NCBI GenBank assembly: GCA_036506275.1
Contig: DASXSB010000108.1
Span: 1 to 64,000, forward strand
DNA from: DASXSB01 sp036506275
GTDB taxonomy: Bacteria; Methylomirabilota; Methylomirabilia; Rokubacteriales; CSP1-6
Length of the DNA stretch: 64,000 nucleotides
Direction: 5' to 3'
Shown: piece by piece, positions 7,822-15,485 of the stretch
Layout of the letters: each line of letters starts with the position of its first letter
Position numbering within the stretch: the first letter of the stretch is position 1
The notes under the pieces: generated by a model
Told to the model about the DNA's origin: nothing
What the model saw: the letters and a program-made list of their open reading frames with translations, nothing else
The model's database searches: none
Position numbers and translations under genes: made by a program

Positions 7822-8791
7822 CGGTTCCTCTCCACGCCATCACGAAGGCGGTGGCGAGCAGCAGCACGAGCGTGAACGGCAGCAGGAGCTTCCAGCTGAT
7901 GGCGAGGATCTGATCGACCCGGATGCGCACGAAGCTCCAGCGCACCCACGTCAGGACCAGGAAGATCACCATCGCCTTCAGCAGGAACCAGAGCGCGCCC
8001 AGCCACGCCGGTCCCGGGCCGAGCCAGCCGCCCAGGAAGAGGAGCGCCCCCAGGAACGACGTCCCGATCACGTGCGCATACTCACCGAACTGGATGAGGG
8101 CGAACTTCATGCCGCTGTATTCGACGCGGAATCCCGCCACCAGCTCCGACTCCGCTTCGAGAATGTCGAAGGGGACCCGGTTCTCGGCGGCGAGCGCCGA
8201 CACCAGGAACGCGAGAAAGGCGAGCTGGCCGACGACCGGATACGCGACGTACCAGAGTCCCGCCTGGGCGGAGACGATGGCGGACATCTGGAGCGAGCCC
8301 GTGAGCACGACGGGGACGAGGGCGGCGAAGACGAACGGCAAGTCGTAGGAGATGATCTGGTTCACCGCCCGCATCGCCGACAGCAGCGCGTACTTGTTGT
8401 TGGAGCCCCAGCCGCCCATGAAGAGCCCGACGATCTCGAGCGACGACACGGCGAGGAAGAAAAGCACGCCGATGTTCAGATCGGCCACCCCGAGCCCGGG
8501 CGCGAACGGGATGGTCGCGAAGATCAGCACGCACGGAACGAGAAAGACGACGGGGGCGAGGTTGTAGGCCCACCCGTCGGCCGCGTGCGGGATCACGTCC
8601 TCCTTCAGCATGAGCTTGATCGCGTCCGCGATGGGCTGGAGGAGCCCGTGCGGCCCCACGTAGTAGGGGCCGATGCGCGACTGCATCCGGGCCGCGAACT
8701 TTCGCTCGAGGAGGGTGACGTAGGTCACCATCACGATGACCACGTTGAGGACGGCGAAGCCGGCGACGGCGGCGTAGAACAGGTCCGGCAT
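7808..8791 (-). CDS. nuoH: NADH-quinone oxidoreductase subunit H
   Basis: A 327-residue, eight-helix subunit that forms the quinone chamber and links the hydrophilic arm to the pump. Diagnostic motifs: LLERKFAARMQSRIGPYYVG near residue 28 and DILEAESELVAGFRVEYSG in the fifth loop, which carries the conserved acidic residues at the quinone channel. The ATG start at 8789-8791 lies one base after the nuoD stop. Length and order match the family. Confidence 0.96.
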   Translation of the reverse strand: MPDLFYAAVAGFAVLNVVIVMVTYVTLLERKFAARMQSRIGPYYVGPHGLLQPIADAIKLMLKEDVIPHAADGWAYNLAPVVFLVPCVLIFATIPFAPGLGVADLNIGVLFFLAVSSLEIVGLFMGGWGSNNKYALLSAMRAVNQIISYDLPFVFAALVPVVLTGSLQMSAIVSAQAGLWYVAYPVVGQLAFLAFLVSALAAENRVPFDILEAESELVAGFRVEYSGMKFALIQFGEYAHVIGTSFLGALLFLGGWLGPGPAWLGALWFLLKAMVIFLVLTWVRWSFVRIRVDQILAISWKLLLPFTLVLLLATAFVMAWRGTGVVS

Positions 8792-8792
8792 G

Positions 8793-9953
8793 CTAGCGAT
8801 CGACCTCGCCGAACACGGGGTCGACGGAGCCCATGATGGCGACCACGTCCGCCACCTTGTGACCGGGAATGATGTGGGGAAGCACGGCGAGATTCGAGAA
8901 CGACGCCCCCCGCCATTTCAGCCGGTACGGCTTGGGCCCTCCGTCGGCCACCACGTAGGCGCCGATCTCGCCGCGCGCGCCCTCGACCCGCGCGTAGCCT
9001 TCACCCTTGGCCACGCGCACCTGCCCCACCGACTTCACGCCCGGACGCGACGAGATGGCGCCCTCGGGAAGACCGTCGAGGGCCTGGCGCACGATCTTGA
9101 TCGACTCCCGGAACTCCGCCATCCGCACGCGGTAGCGCGCGTAGCAGTCGCCCGCCGCCTCCACCGGGATCTTGAAGTCGAACTCCGCGTACGAGGAGTA
9201 CGGCTCCGCCCGGCGCACGTCGTACTCGACGCCGGAGCCGCGAATGAGCGGACCGCACACGCCCACGTCCTGGGCGAGGGCGCGGGAGATCACGCCCACG
9301 CCCTGCGTGCGCACGAGGAAGAACGCGTTGTTCTCCAGCATCGCCTCGTACTCGTCGATGCGCTGGTCGATGAAGGCGATGGTCTCGCGGACCTTGGCGT
9401 CCCAGCCGGGCGGCATGTCGTAGCGAACGCCGCCGACCTGATGGAAGCCATAGAGGAGGCGCGCCCCCGTCAACGCCTCGAAGAGGTCCAGGATCAGCTC
9501 GCGCTCGCGGATGCAGTAGAGGAAGACGGTGGCGCCGCCGCCGAGGGCGCCGCCCATGTCGAGACACCAGGTGCCGAGCCAGAGGCAGTGCGACGCGATC
9601 CGCTGGAGCTCGGCGGCGATGACGCGCAGATACTGGGCGCGCCGCGGCACCTCGATCTTGCCCACCTTCTCCACCGCGGACACGTACGCGAGCTCGGCCG
9701 TCATCGCGGCCACGTAATCGGTCTTGGAGGCGATGCTGGGGTACTGCACGTACGTGAGGGTCTCCCCCAGCTTCTCGTGGCAGCGGTGCAGGTACCCGAT
9801 GACCGCGTCCACCGCCACCACCGTCTCCCCTTCCAGCGTGAGGATGGCGCGAAAGACGCCGTGAGCGGACGGGTGCTGCGGCCCCATGTTCATCGTGAGC
9901 CGCTCGTTGCCCCCGTAGCCGAGCTCGATGACCTTCCGCGCTTCCGAGTCCAT
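8793..9953 (-). CDS. nuoD: NADH-quinone oxidoreductase subunit D
   Basis: A 386-residue subunit of the quinone-binding module, evolutionarily related to the large subunit of NiFe hydrogenase. It has GPQHPSAHGVFRAILTLEGE and GYLHRCHEKLGE near the N-terminus, the segment that carries the quinone-head-binding histidine, and the family C-terminus (MGSVDPVFGEVDR). The start is ATG 9951-9953; the frame is open far upstream, but that part is a shadow of the NIPSNAP gene. It is separate from nuoC, not fused. It is preceded by an unexpected NIPSNAP gene rather than directly by nuoC. Confidence 0.96.
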   Translation of the reverse strand: MDSEARKVIELGYGGNERLTMNMGPQHPSAHGVFRAILTLEGETVVAVDAVIGYLHRCHEKLGETLTYVQYPSIASKTDYVAAMTAELAYVSAVEKVGKIEVPRRAQYLRVIAAELQRIASHCLWLGTWCLDMGGALGGGATVFLYCIRERELILDLFEALTGARLLYGFHQVGGVRYDMPPGWDAKVRETIAFIDQRIDEYEAMLENNAFFLVRTQGVGVISRALAQDVGVCGPLIRGSGVEYDVRRAEPYSSYAEFDFKIPVEAAGDCYARYRVRMAEFRESIKIVRQALDGLPEGAISSRPGVKSVGQVRVAKGEGYARVEGARGEIGAYVVADGGPKPYRLKWRGASFSNLAVLPHIIPGHKVADVVAIMGSVDPVFGEVDR

Positions 9954-9961
9954 CCCGTCCG

Positions 9962-10597
9962 CTATTTCATCGGTGAATGAGGAGCGGGGGTGAGGATGAC
10001 CGCCTGCATGTGGGCGAGAAGCGGCATGGCGGTGGAGAGGAATTTCTGCCAGTCGCCGTCCTGGGCAAGCTGCGCGCGGCGCGCGGCGCGGTCGTTCAGA
10101 TCGCGAAACACCCACATGTGCACCACCTCGTTGAGCTGGCCGACGTCCGTCTGCCAGAACCCGACCCGCCGCATGTGCTTCTCGCGCACGGGCAGGATCG
10201 CCTTGAAGTGGCTGCTCCACTCCGCCGCCTTGGCCACGTGCGTACGGTACCAGCGCAGCTCGTAGACGTTCCCGGTGTCGGCGGGCGGGGTGAGAGGGAC
10301 CGCGGGCGAGAGGAGCTTGTTCTCCTGGGCGAGCACGAGGGGCCGGATGTGGGGAACGTAGCCCTTCGTCCAGTCCTCGTTGCGCGCGAGCTCGCCGCGC
10401 AACCGCTCGCGCTCGTCGTAGCTGTCGTACGTCCACAGGTGGACGACCTGGTTCAGCGTGCCGAACTCGGTGGACCAGAACCCTTCCAGCTTGCCGTACC
10501 GATCACCGCGCGCCTTGCGGCCCACCTCGCTCGAGAGCTTGAGATATTCCGCCTGCTTGCCGGGAACGAGCGTGTAGGTGCGCAGCTCCTGGATCAT
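9962..10597 (-). CDS. Two-domain NIPSNAP family protein within the nuo operon
   Basis: A 211-residue protein with two NIPSNAP (dimeric alpha/beta barrel) repeats. The first begins MIQELRTYTLVPGK and contains FWSTEFGTLNQVVHLWTYDS. The second begins NVYELRWYRTHVAK and contains FWQTDVGQLNEVVHMWVFRD. The internal pair is clearly homologous. NIPSNAP proteins are found in bacteria and mitochondria and their biochemical role is poorly defined. Here the gene is 8 bases upstream of nuoD and 16 bases downstream of nuoC, on the same strand, so it is almost certainly co-transcribed with complex I. It has no signal peptide or membrane helix. A role in complex I assembly or quinone chemistry is only a guess. 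Confidence 0.88.
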   Translation of the reverse strand: MIQELRTYTLVPGKQAEYLKLSSEVGRKARGDRYGKLEGFWSTEFGTLNQVVHLWTYDSYDERERLRGELARNEDWTKGYVPHIRPLVLAQENKLLSPAVPLTPPADTGNVYELRWYRTHVAKAAEWSSHFKAILPVREKHMRRVGFWQTDVGQLNEVVHMWVFRDLNDRAARRAQLAQDGDWQKFLSTAMPLLAHMQAVILTPAPHSPMK

Positions 10598-10613
10598 CGC
10601 GAGCTCCTCTCCA

Positions 10614-11075
10614 TCATCGGTAGGGCGCGTGCGGGGTGTCGACGGCGTAGTCCTTGCGAAGCGGGTGGCCTTCCCAGTCCTGCCCGAGCAGGATCCGGCG
10701 CAGATCGGGATGACCCTCGAAGCGGATCCCGAACATGTCGTAGCACTCGCGCTCCATCCAGTCGGCGCCGCGATAGAGGCCGGTGAGCGTGGGACAGACG
10801 GCCTCGCCGCGCGGCACCGCCGTGCGCAGCATGAGGGCGGTGCCGGCGTCGAGGTTTTCCACGCGGCAGAGCACCTCGAAGCCTTGTTCCTTCCAGTCGA
10901 CCGCGCTGAGCCAGCTGAAGTAGAGACACTGGAGGTCGGACTTGGCGAAGCGCGCGACGTCCTGCCACCGCTCGCGCGGCACGCGCACGGTGACGAGACT
11001 TCCCTCCACCGTCGCCTCCGCTCCGAACCGCTGCCCGACGGCTGCCGCGGCATCGGCGGGCGTCAGCGCTGTCAC
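10614..11075 (-). CDS. nuoC: NADH-quinone oxidoreductase subunit C
   Basis: A 153-residue hydrophilic subunit of the complex I connecting module. The family signature is seen near the C-terminus: ADWMERECYDMFGIRFEGHPD followed by RILLGQDWEGHPLRKDY. The GTG start at 11073-11075 overlaps the nuoB stop as GTGA. Much longer open frames upstream are shadows of nuoB. It is a stand-alone subunit, not a NuoCD fusion. Confidence 0.94.
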   Translation of the reverse strand: MTALTPADAAAAVGQRFGAEATVEGSLVTVRVPRERWQDVARFAKSDLQCLYFSWLSAVDWKEQGFEVLCRVENLDAGTALMLRTAVPRGEAVCPTLTGLYRGADWMERECYDMFGIRFEGHPDLRRILLGQDWEGHPLRKDYAVDTPHAPYR

Positions 11076-11719
11076 TCCTGTGTGGCCGGCGCGAGGCGTG
11101 AGCCCGTCTTCTGGAACTCGGCGACCTGCTCCTTGAGCTTGAGGAGACCGTACATGAGCGAATCCGGAGTGGGGGGACACCCGGGGACGTAGACGTCCAC
11201 GGGCACCACGCGGTCGACGCCCTTCACGACGTGGTAGCCGTGGCGGAACGGTCCCCCCGAGTTCGCGCACGACCCCATGGAGACGACCCACTTCGGATCC
11301 GGCATCTGGTCGTAGATCCGCTTCAGCATGGGCGCCATCTTGATGGTGACGGTGCCCGACACGATCATGAGGTCGGAGTGGCGCGGCGACGCCCACGGCA
11401 CCATTCCGAAGCGCTCCACGTCGAAGCGAGACGCGAACGTCGCCATCATCTCTATGGCGCAGCAGGCGAGCCCGAACGTGACCGGCCAGATGGAGGACTT
11501 TCGCGCCCAGTTGGAAACCCAGTTGAAGACCTTCTCGGTAGAGGTGGTCACGATCCAGCCACCCGGCATGTGGTGGATGGCATCCGCGATCCCGGCGAGA
11601 CTGTCGGACATCTTGTCGTCGAGAGCGCGCTCCTGGTGATACTTCTCCCACTCCTGAAGATCCTTGAACTCGCTCCACACCGGCGCCGGGATCTGCGGGA
11701 CGGGCGCCTTTACTTCCAC
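11072..11719 (-). CDS. nuoB: NADH-quinone oxidoreductase subunit B
   Basis: A 215-residue subunit that binds the terminal cluster N2 next to the quinone site. All four ligands are present: the tandem C86-C87 in LACCAIEMM, C151 in MGSCANSGG, and C181 in VPGCPPTP. The GTG start at 11717-11719 overlaps nuoA by 10 bases. The first 50 residues (rich in charged residues, with HQERALDDKMSDS) form an N-terminal extension compared with short NuoB proteins. Confidence 0.95.
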   Translation of the reverse strand: MEVKAPVPQIPAPVWSEFKDLQEWEKYHQERALDDKMSDSLAGIADAIHHMPGGWIVTTSTEKVFNWVSNWARKSSIWPVTFGLACCAIEMMATFASRFDVERFGMVPWASPRHSDLMIVSGTVTIKMAPMLKRIYDQMPDPKWVVSMGSCANSGGPFRHGYHVVKGVDRVVPVDVYVPGCPPTPDSLMYGLLKLKEQVAEFQKTGSRLAPATQE

Positions 11720-12063
11720 TCCAGCACTCCCTCCCGGTACGCGTACAGCCACCCGAGGCCAAGGATGCCGACGAACCCCGCCATCACCCAGAACGCGGGC
11801 AGCCCTCCCGCCTTCAGCACGAGCGCCCACGGGATCATGAACGCGACGAGGGCGTCGAACACGATGAAGAGGAGGGCGACCAGGTAGAAGCCGACGGGGA
11901 ATCGCACCCACGCGGAGCCGATCGGCTCCGCCCCGCACTCGTAGTTCATGAGTTTCACGTCGTTGGGACACGCGGGCCGGAGGAGACGCGCCACGCCGAG
12001 GGACACCACGCCGAAGGCGACGATGAGCACGGCGAAGACGAACACGGCAAGATAGCCGGACAA
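11710..12063 (-). CDS. nuoA: NADH-quinone oxidoreductase subunit A, TTG start
   Basis: A 117-residue, three-helix membrane subunit of complex I. The conserved loop motif is MNYECGAEPIGSAWVRFPVGFY. I chose TTG 12061-12063 because it is preceded by a strong Shine-Dalgarno (TGGAGG, six bases away) and gives the usual protein length; the open frame further upstream is arginine- and proline-rich shadow. It is the first gene of the operon nuoA-B-C-(NIPSNAP)-D-H-I-J-K-L-M-N. No nuoE, nuoF or nuoG is present in the window. Confidence 0.93.
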   Translation of the reverse strand: MSGYLAVFVFAVLIVAFGVVSLGVARLLRPACPNDVKLMNYECGAEPIGSAWVRFPVGFYLVALLFIVFDALVAFMIPWALVLKAGGLPAFWVMAGFVGILGLGWLYAYREGVLEWK

Positions 12064-12097
12064 ATTACGCCTCCACGTATAATCGACCCGAGGAGTG

Positions 12098-12123
12098 AGT
12101 ATACCACCCCGTGGTCGGACCAC
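12098..12123 (-). promoter_or_regulatory. Candidate nuo promoter element and palindrome
   Basis: Reading on the minus strand, a TATACT hexamer (12098-12103) lies about 35 bases before the nuoA start. Just upstream is a 6+1+6 palindrome GTGGTCGGACCAC (12111-12123), at about the -20 to -30 position. No convincing -35 box is seen. The palindrome shares GGTCGG with the TetR operator at 1369-1388. Confidence 0.35.
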
Positions 12124-12229
12124 GTACGAACCCAGGCCTCGAATTGCGTGACGAACGCGCGTCGTTGCGCGCGAAACACGCGCGGGAGGCGCGCGCGTCG
12201 GCGGCAGGCGACGTGCGCGCGCGAGCGGC

Positions 12230-12787
12230 GTGAGTCCGGGCGGCCATCTCGTCACCACCGTCGCCGCGTGCTCGGTGGCCGCCGCCGTCACCGGCTCGTG
12301 GCCGCTCACCGCCGGCATCGCCGTCGGCGGCTTCCTGATCGACGTCGATCACGCCGTCGACTACGTCCTCTTCGAGCGCCAGCGCAACCTGCGCCCGGGC
12401 GCGTTTCTCCGCTACTACATCTCCGGCCGCGTCCAGCGCGTGGTGCTCGCGCTCCACTCCTACGAGCTGTTCGCTCTGCTCGGGGGCGTCGCGTGGTGGA
12501 GCGAGTCGGCGCTGCTCATCGGCTACCTGGCGGGCGGGCTGATGCACCTGGCCCTCGACATCATGTTCAACGGCGAGCTCACGCCGCACAGCATCGCCGC
12601 CTTCTACAGCTTCTCGTACCGCCTCGCCCACGGCTTCCGCGCCTCGAGCCTCCTCGGCGCCGTTCCCCTGCGGCCGCCCGCCGCCAACTTCTGGCGCGCG
12701 TTCTTCGAGGGCACCACCGTCGACCGGGGAACGGGACGGCGACGGATCATGCTAGACTTCCGCAGACATGCGCGTCCTGGTCGTTGA
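12230..12787 (+). CDS. Multi-pass membrane protein, YdjM-like metal-dependent hydrolase family (tentative)
   Basis: A 185-residue protein with about four hydrophobic segments. It begins with a histidine-containing helix (GGHLVTTVAAC) and has GGFLIDVDHAVDYV and GYLAGGLMHLALDIMFN, a spacing of His/Asp residues that resembles the YdjM/YfhO-like group of inner-membrane proteins annotated as metal-dependent hydrolases. Catalysis has not been shown for that group. The GTG start at 12230 is divergent from nuoA. The 3' end overlaps the receiver-PilZ gene by 20 bases. Confidence 0.6.
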   Translation: MSPGGHLVTTVAACSVAAAVTGSWPLTAGIAVGGFLIDVDHAVDYVLFERQRNLRPGAFLRYYISGRVQRVVLALHSYELFALLGGVAWWSESALLIGYLAGGLMHLALDIMFNGELTPHSIAAFYSFSYRLAHGFRASSLLGAVPLRPPAANFWRAFFEGTTVDRGTGRRRIMLDFRRHARPGR

Positions 12788-13469
12788 AGACCAAACGGAC
12801 GTTGGCGCCGTCTTCGTAGACTTCCTGGTCGAGCTCGGACATCAGCCCCTGCTCGTGCGCAGCGCCGAGGCCGCCCTCGGCAAGCTCGTGACCGAGCGCC
12901 CCGACACGATCATTCTCGACGTCCACCTGCCCGGCATGACCGGGCTCGACTTCCTCCAGCTCCGCCCCATCAAGGAGTCGGGCGTGCCCATCGTGGTCGT
13001 GTCCGGCGTCGCCACCGAGCATCAGGCGCGCGAATGCCTGCGTCTCGGCGCCGTCGACTTCGTCGCCAAGCCCGTGCGCCTCGATCGTCTCAAGGAGGTG
13101 CTCGCCTACCTGGAACCGCACGCGACCCACCGCCGCACCGCCGATCCCGAAAAGCACCGGAACCGGCGGCGTTCCGCGCGCGCGTCGCTCACGCTTCCCG
13201 TGAAGGTCGTCGAGTACACCGGCCGGGAGTGGAGCACGAGCACGATCGACGTGAGCCCGCTCGGCATGAAGGTGGGCGTGGTGGAGGGCGTGACGCCGGG
13301 GCACGCGGTGAAGCTCGCGTTCTCGCCGGACGACGGCGGCGCCCGCGTGGACGTCATGGCCTTGCTCGTCCGTTCCGACGCCGACGGGCACTCGTTTCAT
13401 TTCGTCAACCTCACCGACAGCGACTTCGAGCGGGTCAAAGCGTTTCTCGCGCGCGCCCAGCGGCGGTAG
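12768..13469 (+). CDS. Response regulator: receiver domain fused to PilZ domain
   Basis: A 233-residue two-domain protein. The receiver domain covers residues 1-120, with acidic pocket E7-D8, phospho-acceptor D51 (ILDVHLPG) and K104 (VAKPVR). The C-terminal 100 residues are a PilZ domain, the c-di-GMP binding fold, with an arginine-rich entry motif (RRRSARASL) and DVSPLGMKV. Receiver-PilZ proteins couple phosphorelay input to c-di-GMP-sensitive output. No kinase gene is adjacent; the gene overlaps the membrane protein gene upstream by 20 bases. Confidence 0.88.
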   Translation: MRVLVVEDQTDVGAVFVDFLVELGHQPLLVRSAEAALGKLVTERPDTIILDVHLPGMTGLDFLQLRPIKESGVPIVVVSGVATEHQARECLRLGAVDFVAKPVRLDRLKEVLAYLEPHATHRRTADPEKHRNRRRSARASLTLPVKVVEYTGREWSTSTIDVSPLGMKVGVVEGVTPGHAVKLAFSPDDGGARVDVMALLVRSDADGHSFHFVNLTDSDFERVKAFLARAQRR

Positions 13470-13609
13470 CGCGCGCCCGGTGTCGTCGTTACCGACACCG
13501 ACACCAATCGCCCGTCACTTCGCCCCCCACGCCGACCGCGGAAATGCTATGGTGCTCGTCCCTGATTTCGCCACGGCCATGATCGGCCGGCGGTGTCGCG
13601 GAGGCTCGG

Positions 13610-13864
13610 ATGCGATTTTTTCGGCCGGAGATCGAGCTCATTTTCAAAGCGCTCGGTGTCTTCATTGTGCTCGGACTGATTCTCTTGCCGGTGGCGTGGG
13701 GCTACGAGCAGCGGCGTCTCGCCCGCGAATGGCAGAAGGTCGCGTGCACCTATCGCATGCGCGAGGTCGCGCGGCGGACGCCGTTCATCGCGTCCGTCGA
13801 TGTCAACGGCGACGCGTGCGGCATGCTGCAACGGCTCGGCTTCAGCGTGGAGGATCTGCGCTGA
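13610..13864 (+). CDS. Small single-pass membrane protein, unknown
   Basis: An 84-residue protein with one N-terminal membrane segment (about residues 11-30, IFKALGVFIVLGLILLPVAW) and a basic soluble tail containing two cysteines (VACTYRMRE and DACGMLQ). A GGAGG Shine-Dalgarno lies five bases before ATG 13610. I recognise no family. The 140 bases upstream hold no other gene. Confidence 0.6.
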   Translation: MRFFRPEIELIFKALGVFIVLGLILLPVAWGYEQRRLAREWQKVACTYRMREVARRTPFIASVDVNGDACGMLQRLGFSVEDLR

Positions 13865-13897
13865 CGCGCGATCCGCGCTGACGGCGGCGGCGGCGCT

Positions 13898-15484
13898 TCA
13901 GCGCGCGGTCGGCGCCGGCGCGGAGAGGCCCAGGAGCGCGCGCGCCGCCGCGCGGTCGCCCGCCGTGAGACAGCGCACGGTCTCGGCCGCGAGGGCGGCC
14001 GCGCCCGCCTCGCTCTCGGGGCCGGCGAGAACGAGCTCGTGGTAGCGGCGGACGAGCGCGGTGGAGATCGCAAAGTCGGAGGCGGCGGCGTCGAGCGCGG
14101 CCGCGCGCATCCCTTGCGCGAGGAGGTCATCGACGAGCGCGCTCAGGCGCCGTCGGACGTCGCCGTAGCCCTTCACGAGCCCGGCCGCGCGCGCGATCTC
14201 GATCGCCAGCCCCCGGTCCCACGCTGCCGCCTGCCCCACCGCCGCCAGCCAGCGCTCCATCCGCGCGTGCTCGAGCCGCGCGCGGTACGAGAGGGGACGG
14301 AGCCGGCGTAACCGCGCGAGCAGCCACACGCGCAGGAAGCCCGTGATCGTCGTCGTCTTCACGCGCTGGCCGAGGGTGGGACGGCCGTGCGGCCAGCGGC
14401 GCTCCGCCCACCGCGCGAACGGCGCCACCAGGCGATGCGGCAGGATTCCGTAGATCTCGTCGAGGTCGGGCTTCAGGTAATCGACGACGACGACGTGACT
14501 GTTGGCGCCGCCCGCTTCGCGCCGGATGCGCGCGAAGCGACCGGCGCGCGTCTTGAGATCGGCGACGCGGATCGCGTCCTCGTACGTCATCCACACCGCG
14601 AGGTTGCGGGCGACGAGGCGGGCGACCTCGAGATCGGCGCCCGGCGCCGCGAACGGACGCAACCGGTCCAGATAGCGAGCGGCGTAGGCGGCATCCTGGT
14701 AGTCGACGAGTCGCGGCAGCGCGTGGTCGAGCGTGGCCTGGAGCGCGGACGGAAAGCGCGCGATCTCGGCCGCGACGGCGCCGGCCGCCGGCGACGGGGG
14801 GGCCAGGCGCGATGTTTCCCCGTCGGCGGGCGCCGTGCGGGCGTCGGCAGGAGCGTGAGGAGTCCCGCGCAGCGCCGTCTCGTAGCCGACGTCGAAGCCC
14901 TTGAGGTTCGCCGCCACCTGAACGCCCTTGGCCTCGATGGCGCGGCGGAACGCCGCCGGCGGGATGGGGACGACGCCGCTCGCGCTGAGCGCGCCCAGCA
15001 GCACCGCGTTCGCCTCCGTCCGGTGCTCGCGGGCGAGGGCGAGGGCGTCGAAGGCGACGAGCCGCCGCGACATCGCCCGCGCCGCCGCCTCCAGCGCCTC
15101 GCGCGGATAGGTTCCGGTGCCGGTGACGATCTTCTCGTGGATCGAGTAGAGCCGGTGCGTGCTCGCGATGATCGTCGTGCGCGCGGGGGACGGGAAGCCG
15201 AGCTCGATCGCACGCCCGACCTCGAGGAATTCGGGAGCGAGCAGCACGTCGAGGGCGCCGGGCACCGGGTAGAGCGAGACGACGGGCTCGTCGCCGGCGC
15301 CGTCGGCGAATACCTCGACGTAGTAGCTGGTCGAGCCCGTTCGCTGCGCGACGCCGGGGATGGAGGTGCCGTGAGCGCGGCAACCGGCCGCGACCGCCGC
15401 TTCCACGATCCACTCCGAAAGGACGCCGCCTCCCTGCCCGCCCACGGCCGGGATCAGGATGGTGACGGCGTCGGACGCGTTCAC
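13898..15484 (-). CDS. iorB: Indolepyruvate:ferredoxin oxidoreductase subunit beta, long form
   Basis: A 528-residue protein. The first 200 residues are the gamma-type 2-oxoacid oxidoreductase domain (PAVGGQGGGVLSEWI, then GTSIPGVAQRTGSTSYYVEV, then LLAPEFLEVGRAIE). The classical IorB ends there at about 200 residues. Here a further 300 residues follow (YDVRRRLSALVDDLLAQG is one part), resembling the helical domain (DUF6537 type) found in fused bacterial indolepyruvate oxidoreductases. The GTG start at 15482-15484 lies one base after the iorA stop. With IorA it would oxidise arylpyruvates from aromatic amino acid breakdown to aryl-CoA and reduce ferredoxin. Confidence 0.88.
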   Translation of the reverse strand: MNASDAVTILIPAVGGQGGGVLSEWIVEAAVAAGCRAHGTSIPGVAQRTGSTSYYVEVFADGAGDEPVVSLYPVPGALDVLLAPEFLEVGRAIELGFPSPARTTIIASTHRLYSIHEKIVTGTGTYPREALEAAARAMSRRLVAFDALALAREHRTEANAVLLGALSASGVVPIPPAAFRRAIEAKGVQVAANLKGFDVGYETALRGTPHAPADARTAPADGETSRLAPPSPAAGAVAAEIARFPSALQATLDHALPRLVDYQDAAYAARYLDRLRPFAAPGADLEVARLVARNLAVWMTYEDAIRVADLKTRAGRFARIRREAGGANSHVVVVDYLKPDLDEIYGILPHRLVAPFARWAERRWPHGRPTLGQRVKTTTITGFLRVWLLARLRRLRPLSYRARLEHARMERWLAAVGQAAAWDRGLAIEIARAAGLVKGYGDVRRRLSALVDDLLAQGMRAAALDAAASDFAISTALVRRYHELVLAGPESEAGAAALAAETVRCLTAGDRAAARALLGLSAPAPTAR

Positions 15485-15485
15485 G

